In this document: positions 15,730 through 19,343 of the stretch, piece after piece
How positions within the stretch are numbered: the stretch's first letter is position 1
How the letters are laid out: the number at the start of each line of letters is the position of its first letter
Source: an uncultured Bacteroidia bacterium
GTDB taxonomy: Bacteria > Bacteroidota > Bacteroidia > Bacteroidales > UBA932
Assembly: GCA_902796455.1 (NCBI GenBank)
Contig: CADBPH010000332.1
Coordinates: 1-19,343, forward strand
DNA length: 19,343 nt
Direction: 5' to 3'
Made by a program: the position numbers and the translations under genes
The notes under the pieces: generated by a model
What the model saw: only the letters and a program-made list of their open reading frames with translations
Database searches by the model: none
Told to the model about the DNA's origin: nothing

Positions 15730-15737
15730 CAAAGTTA
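15730..15737 (-). promoter_or_regulatory. Possible -7 box of the EEP-M16 transcript
   Basis: On the minus strand TAACTTTG matches TAnnTTTG and ends 8 bases before the ATG at 15722, so transcription would start within about 2 bases of the start codon. No clear TTTG lies at the -33 position, which is a mixed A/G stretch. Confidence 0.45.
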
Positions 15738-15779
15738 CACATAAAAGGAGATTTCTTTCTTTTTTTAGAAAAAAATCCG

Positions 15780-15787
15780 TAGATTTG
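15780..15787 (+). promoter_or_regulatory. -7 box of tRNA-Gly
   Basis: TAGATTTG matches TAnnTTTG and ends 13 bases before the mature tRNA 5' end, the usual distance for a tRNA promoter in this phylum. The -33 position is within a T-rich run without an exact TTTG. It lies back to back with the minus-strand box at 15730-15737. Confidence 0.55.
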
Positions 15788-15800
15788 CCTTCGAATTCAT

Positions 15801-15876
15801 GCGGAATTAGCTCAGTTGGTAGAGCGGCGGCTTCCCAAGCCGCAGGTCACGAGTTCGAACCTCGCATTCCGCTCCA
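15801..15876 (+). tRNA. tRNA-Gly (CCC), CCA encoded
   Basis: A complete cloverleaf: acceptor stem GCGGAAT/ATTCCGC, D stem GCTC/GAGC with loop AGTTGGTA, anticodon stem GCGGC/GCCGC with loop TTCCCAA (anticodon CCC), and T loop TTCGAAC. The T stem ACGAG/CTCGC has an A-C mismatch at its outer pair (49-65). The discriminator is T and the CCA end is encoded (15874-15876), unlike tRNA-Arg in this window. It is followed by a terminator about 15 bases downstream. Confidence 0.96.
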
Positions 15877-15884
15877 TCACATAA

Positions 15885-16014
15885 CTTAATAAAAACGAGG
15901 TCTTTCCGGCCTCGTTTTTTTATTTAACCCCTTATTCTTACGTTTTAAAACACGAGGCAACCGCATCACTGCGATCGCCCCGCTACTTAACCTAAACTTA
16001 AACTATGAAAAACT
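15885..16014 (-). ncRNA. Candidate small RNA between pcrA and tRNA-Gly
   Basis: Three signals on the minus strand bound a possible transcript of about 125-130 bases. A -7 box (TATATTTG, 16021-16028) predicts a start near 16014. A 14-bp helix (15952-15965 with 15970-15983) is closed by a GUGA tetraloop. A terminator hairpin with a T run lies at 15891-15919. The 14-bp helix is continuous only on the minus strand, because four of its pairs are G-U there and become A-C mismatches on the plus strand. A small 5' hairpin (ATGAA/TTCAT with loop GTTT) starts the RNA, followed by an AT-rich single-stranded stretch with TTTAAG/TTTAGG/TTAAG repeats. There is no convincing reading frame. The function is unknown. 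Bacteroidales-1 and other Bacteroidales RNAs would be the first comparisons. Confidence 0.5.
15891..15921. terminator. Bidirectional terminator shared by tRNA-Gly and the candidate RNA
   Basis: AAAAACGAGG (15891-15900) pairs with CCTCGTTTTT (15910-15919) around a 9-base loop, with T runs at the end in both directions (15915-15921 on the plus strand, complement of 15891-15895 on the minus). It ends the tRNA-Gly transcript and would also end minus-strand transcription coming from the candidate RNA or pcrA. Confidence 0.85.
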
Positions 16015-16020
16015 TCATGG

Positions 16021-16028
16021 CAAATATA
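16021..16028 (-). promoter_or_regulatory. -7 box of the candidate small RNA
   Basis: TATATTTG on the minus strand matches TAnnTTTG exactly. The expected -33 TTTG is not present; the region 19-21 bases upstream is AT-rich. From here to the pcrA stop (16029-16131) I see no gene; a GGCC followed by TTTTT near 16093-16101 (minus strand) might be a weak terminator. Confidence 0.45.
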
Positions 16029-16131
16029 GGAATTATTTTTTATTTTCATAACATCGTTCGCTTATTTTAACGGATTCGCGCCATATAATCCAGTTTAAGC
16101 GACAAAAAGGCCATTCAAGCCCATCCACGGC

Positions 16132-18552
16132 TTATTCCGGAAAACGGATTTTCGCATACTTGAGCAGCAGAATCTTCTCGCCATAATTGTCAAAATCAAT
16201 CGTCGCCTTCAAGTCATTCCCATTCCCGGATATCCGTACGATCCGCCCGAGGCCGAACCGGTTGTGCTCAATCCGCTGACCGGCTTTCAGGTCAAAAATC
16301 GGGACGGGGACGAAATCCTTGTCCTCCACGCGCGGGGCCACCGGACCACGGGCCGAAGCGGCCGGGACCAGGCCGGGCCGGCCGGATGCGCCGTAAGCAT
16401 ATCCGCCATAGGGACGCGCACCGCGATCCGCTCCCCCGCCGAACCGCTTTCCGAAGCCTTGGAAACCTCCCTGCGGACGCTCTTCTTCCACTTCGGCGCT
16501 CCGCCGAAGCGGATTGGCGACAAAACGGGGATCAATTTCCCGTACGAAACGACTGGGCGCATTGGATTCGTGCTTGCCGTTGCGCATCCGCGTCGCAGCG
16601 AACGAGAGGGTCACTGCCGTTTTCGCCCGGGTCAGCGCGACATAGAACAAACGCCGCTCCTCCTCGATATCCGTTTCAGAAGAAAGCATGCTGCCGGAGG
16701 GGAACAAATTCTCCTCCAGGCCGGTTATATATACATAAGGGAACTCCAGTCCCTTGGCCGAATGCACCGTCATCAAGGAAATCCGGTTGGCCGCATCCTC
16801 TGCCGACTCCATGTCCACGGCGCTCAGCAGGGAGACATCCTCCAGATAATCCCCCAAGGACACGTGCGGCAGAGACGCCGGATCAATCTCGCTCATATCA
16901 GACAGTTGCCCCTCAGCCATCAGGTCTTCCAGATAGGCGTTCTGCCGGTCTTCCACGAATACTTTCACGCTGTTGACCAACTCTTCGATGTTCGCCGCCC
17001 GGGACTGGGCCTCGATGGACTTGTCCGTCTTGAAGAACTGGTACAAACCGGAAGCGTCCGCCAGGAAAGTCGCGACTTCATGCGCCCCCTCCGTATCCAC
17101 TTTTTCATGCGCTTTGACCATCATTTCCGCGAAGCTGCGGAGCTTGGCCACGGCCGCATTGCGCAGGCCGAACGCGTCCAGGTTTTCCAGGAACGCCGCC
17201 CGCATCAGCGGGACGCCCGCCGAGCGGGCCGCAGCGGAAAGTGCCTCCACCGTCGTATCCCCGATCCCCCGGGCCGGCTTGCCGATTACCCGCCGGAACG
17301 ATTCGTCATCGGCCGGGTTGACAGCCAGCTTGAAATACGCCATCATGTCTTTCACCTCCGCCCGGTCGAAGAAAGCGTTGCCGGAATAGATGACATACGG
17401 CAAATTCCGGCGCCGCAGCGCTTCTTCCAGCGCCCGGGACTGGGAATTGGTGCGGTAGAGGATGGCAAAATCCTGGTATCGCGCCGCCGATTCCTGCATG
17501 CGGGAGATGATCGACGAGGCGACCAGCAAGGCTTCTTCCTGCTCCGTATAGGCCTGGACAAGACGGAGTTTATCCCCGTCCTCCCCTTCCGAGAAACAAG
17601 TCTTCGGAATCCGGGATGTATTCTTGGCTATCAAGGAATTGGCCGCTCCGACGATGTTCCGCGTCGACCGGTAATTCTGCTCCAGGCGGAACAGTTTGCA
17701 CCCGGGATAGTCCCGCTGGAAATTCAGGATGTTCTCGATCTTGGCGCCCCGGAAGGCGTAGATCGACTGGGAATCATCCCCCACGACACAAAGATTCCGG
17801 TGCTCCTTGCAGAGATTCTTCAGGATTACGTACTGGGCGAAATTGGTATCCTGGTACTCATCCACCAGGATGTACCGGAAACGGTCGGCAATCCGCTGCC
17901 GGACATCCGGATAGTCATACAGGAGGATGTTCATATTCAGGAGGATGTCGTCGAAGTCCATCACGCCCGCCTGCTTGCACCGCTGCTGGTACATCGCATA
18001 GATGTTGCAGATTTCCGGTTTCTTGGCATGGGTGTCATTCATCACGGCATTGGCATTCTGCTTATAAGCCTGCGGCGTGACGAGGGCGTTCTTGGCGTTC
18101 GAGATCCGCGAAAGGACATCTTTGGGTTTATAGACCTTCTCGTCCAGTTTCATCTCCTTCAGGCAAGCCTTGATCAGGCTGATGGAATCGGAGGTATCGT
18201 AAACCGTGAACGCGGCGGGATAGCCGAGCAGGTGGGAGAACTCCCGCAGGAAACGGATGAAAACAGAATGGAACGTCCCCATATACAGTCGGCGCGCCTT
18301 CCGCTCCCCGACCATTCCGGCAATCCGTTCCTTCATTTCGGCCGCCGCCTTCCTGGTGAACGTAAGTGCAAGAACCTCATGTGGTTCCACAATCCCCTTC
18401 TCCAGCATATAGGCAATCCGGCTCGTTAAAACCCGGGTCTTCCCGGAGCCTGCTCCCGCGATGATAAGCACAGGTCCGTCCACACATGTGACCGCCTCGC
18501 GCTGGCGGCTGTCAAGCCCCTCTAAAATAGTACTTACATTGTTTTCCATCAT
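16132..18552 (-). CDS. pcrA: UvrD/PcrA-type DNA helicase
   Basis: This 806-residue superfamily 1A helicase unwinds DNA 3' to 5' in repair and in clearing stalled replication. All motifs are present: Q motif LDSRQREAV, Walker A AGAGSGKT (residues 32-39), motif Ia LTFTRKAAAEM, Walker B DEYQDTN (231-237), motif III GDDSQSIYAFRGA (258-270), motif IV LEQNYRST, motif V TVHSAKGLEF and motif VI EEERRLFYVALTRAK. A Gly/Arg-rich linker (about 690-745) leads to a C-terminal Tudor-like domain (KAGQRIEHNRFGLGRIVRI), which in PcrA binds RNA polymerase. Two ATGs in tandem (18552 and 18549) could each start it. A near-consensus -7 box (TAATTTCG, minus strand, 18557-18564) is almost on top of them. Confidence 0.96.
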   Translation of the reverse strand: MMENNVSTILEGLDSRQREAVTCVDGPVLIIAGAGSGKTRVLTSRIAYMLEKGIVEPHEVLALTFTRKAAAEMKERIAGMVGERKARRLYMGTFHSVFIRFLREFSHLLGYPAAFTVYDTSDSISLIKACLKEMKLDEKVYKPKDVLSRISNAKNALVTPQAYKQNANAVMNDTHAKKPEICNIYAMYQQRCKQAGVMDFDDILLNMNILLYDYPDVRQRIADRFRYILVDEYQDTNFAQYVILKNLCKEHRNLCVVGDDSQSIYAFRGAKIENILNFQRDYPGCKLFRLEQNYRSTRNIVGAANSLIAKNTSRIPKTCFSEGEDGDKLRLVQAYTEQEEALLVASSIISRMQESAARYQDFAILYRTNSQSRALEEALRRRNLPYVIYSGNAFFDRAEVKDMMAYFKLAVNPADDESFRRVIGKPARGIGDTTVEALSAAARSAGVPLMRAAFLENLDAFGLRNAAVAKLRSFAEMMVKAHEKVDTEGAHEVATFLADASGLYQFFKTDKSIEAQSRAANIEELVNSVKVFVEDRQNAYLEDLMAEGQLSDMSEIDPASLPHVSLGDYLEDVSLLSAVDMESAEDAANRISLMTVHSAKGLEFPYVYITGLEENLFPSGSMLSSETDIEEERRLFYVALTRAKTAVTLSFAATRMRNGKHESNAPSRFVREIDPRFVANPLRRSAEVEEERPQGGFQGFGKRFGGGADRGARPYGGYAYGASGRPGLVPAASARGPVAPRVEDKDFVPVPIFDLKAGQRIEHNRFGLGRIVRISGNGNDLKATIDFDNYGEKILLLKYAKIRFPE

Positions 18553-18556
18553 GGCG

Positions 18557-18584
18557 CGAAATTACAAAAAATTGAGTAACTTCG
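18557..18584. promoter_or_regulatory. Divergent near-consensus -7 boxes of pcrA and nqrA
   Basis: TAATTTCG on the minus strand (18557-18564, towards pcrA) and TAACTTCG on the plus strand (18577-18584, towards nqrA) each differ from TAnnTTTG at one base. The nqrA box predicts a leader of about 43 bases, the pcrA box almost none. Neither has a clear -33 TTTG. Confidence 0.35.
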
Positions 18585-18633
18585 CGGCGTCATTTTGACA
18601 ATACTTAAATACAAAACTTCATATCATATCATA

Positions 18634-19343
18634 ATGTCAAACAACATCGTATTGAAACGCGGGCTCGACATCCCCATCTGCGGGGAAGCTGCCCGGAAAG
18701 TCGTCAAGACGGTGCGTCCCGACATCATTTCCATCAAACCTACTGATTTCAAGGGATTTGCCGCAAGGCTCCTGGTCAGGGAGGGAGACCGTGTGATGAC
18801 CGGTTCGCCTGTCATGGCTGACAAGAATTGCCCTGACATTCTCGTTACCTCTCCCGTTTCGGGCGTCGTCGAAGCAATCGTCAGGGGCGAGAAAAGGAAG
18901 TTGCTTGAGGTCCGCGTCAAGGCAGACGAGTCGCAGGAGAGCGTCGATTTCGGCCGGCAGGATGCCGCCGGGATGGATGCCGCCGCCGTCAAGAGCCTTT
19001 TGATGAAAAGCGGCCTGTGGATGGGGCTCGTCCAGCGTCCCTACGGCGTCATCGCCAATCCGCAGTCCACGCCCAAAGCCATTTTCATTTCCGCCTTCAA
19101 CACCGCTCCGCTCGCAGCGGACAACGTATTTACCCTCGGAGACCGGATTCCTGCCCTGCAGGCCGGCGTGGACGCGCTTTCCCGCCTGGCTCCGATCCAT
19201 CTGTGCATTCCTGCTTCCGACTCTCCCTTCGCCGCCATCAAAGGCGCAACGATCCATACTGTAACCGGACCCCACCCGGCCGGGAACGTCGGCGTCCAGA
19301 TCAGCCACATCGACCCCATCCGCAAGGATGAGACCGTCTGGAC
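18634..19343 (+). CDS. nqrA: Na+-translocating NADH:quinone reductase subunit A, 5' part
   Basis: NqrA is the membrane-associated subunit of the Na+-pumping NADH:quinone reductase implicated in quinone binding, the main respiratory sodium pump in many Bacteroidales. The frame is open from the ATG at 18634 to the window edge, about 236 residues of a protein usually near 450. The start MSNNIVLKRGLDIPICGEA is typical, followed by RPDIISIKPTDFKGFAARLLVREGDRVMTGSPVMADK and the lipoyl-like segment VTSPVSGVVEAIVRGEKRKLLEVRV (about residues 69-93). Further on, KSGLWMGLVQRPYGVIANPQSTPKAIFISAFNTAPLAAD is conserved in NqrA. It is probably the first gene of an nqrABCDEF operon continuing downstream. No strong Shine-Dalgarno site precedes it. 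Confidence 0.93.
   Translation, partial: MSNNIVLKRGLDIPICGEAARKVVKTVRPDIISIKPTDFKGFAARLLVREGDRVMTGSPVMADKNCPDILVTSPVSGVVEAIVRGEKRKLLEVRVKADESQESVDFGRQDAAGMDAAAVKSLLMKSGLWMGLVQRPYGVIANPQSTPKAIFISAFNTAPLAADNVFTLGDRIPALQAGVDALSRLAPIHLCIPASDSPFAAIKGATIHTVTGPHPAGNVGVQISHIDPIRKDETVW

Noticed and set aside
16005..16070. A 21-codon plus-strand frame starting MKNFMANIG
   Set aside because: It overlaps the -7 box and 5' end of the minus-strand RNA candidate, has no Shine-Dalgarno site or promoter of its own, and ends in AT-rich DNA; chance occurrence is more likely.
16264..18429. A 721-codon open frame on the plus strand opposite pcrA
   Set aside because: pcrA has every helicase motif over the same span. 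The antisense product is Arg/His/Ile-rich without domains.

Overview
The window looks like chromosomal DNA of a fairly GC-rich member of the Bacteroidales (Bacteroidota). The grounds are Bacteroidota-type promoters (a -7 box matching TAnnTTTG, sometimes with a -33 TTTG) in front of several genes, few strong Shine-Dalgarno sites, a surface lipoprotein that resembles the DUF4493/DUF6359 proteins of gut Bacteroidales, an SSS-symporter remnant of the Bacteroides sugar-symporter type, and NqrA. No phage, insertion sequence, CRISPR array or toxin-antitoxin pair was seen. Most of the window is housekeeping DNA with a few accessory insertions.

Layout. (1) 1-5029, plus strand: a tightly packed series of tldD (3' part), tldE/pmbA, a SlyD-like FKBP isomerase with a Cys/His-rich metal-binding tail, a family 2 glycosyltransferase and trkA. 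(2) 5032-7174, minus strand: what remains of a carbohydrate-use locus. It holds an exported clan-A-like glycoside hydrolase preceded by an in-frame fusion of the first ~27 residues of a LacI regulator to the last ~120 residues of a sodium:solute symporter, most simply a deletion scar. (3) 7227-9651, minus strand: grpE-dnaJ, then rplS (ribosomal protein L19) with its own promoter and a hairpin leader, then tRNA-Arg(ACG) and a terminator. (4) 9734-11746, plus strand: a HutC-type GntR regulator with its own terminator, followed by an anchored lipoprotein. (5) 11776-15722, minus strand: an EEP-family (endonuclease/exonuclease/phosphatase) lipoprotein followed by a large M16 zinc-peptidase lipoprotein. 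(6) 15780-16028: tRNA-Gly(CCC) on the plus strand and a terminator shared with a candidate small RNA on the minus strand. (7) 16132-18552, minus: a PcrA/UvrD helicase. (8) 18634 to the end, plus: the start of nqrA, the first subunit of the Na+-pumping NADH:quinone reductase.

How the genes fit together. TldD and TldE form one heteromeric peptidase. GrpE and DnaJ are the exchange factor and co-chaperone of DnaK. rplS and tRNA-Arg probably share a transcript. The hydrolase and the LacI-symporter scar were probably once a regulator-transporter-enzyme unit for a glycan that is no longer identifiable. I found no complete new multi-gene system. The most interesting items are the LacI-symporter fusion, a candidate Bacteroidales small RNA at about 15885-16014, a stem-loop leader in front of rplS, and a tRNA-Arg whose tertiary pair 19-56 appears to have switched from G-C to A-U.
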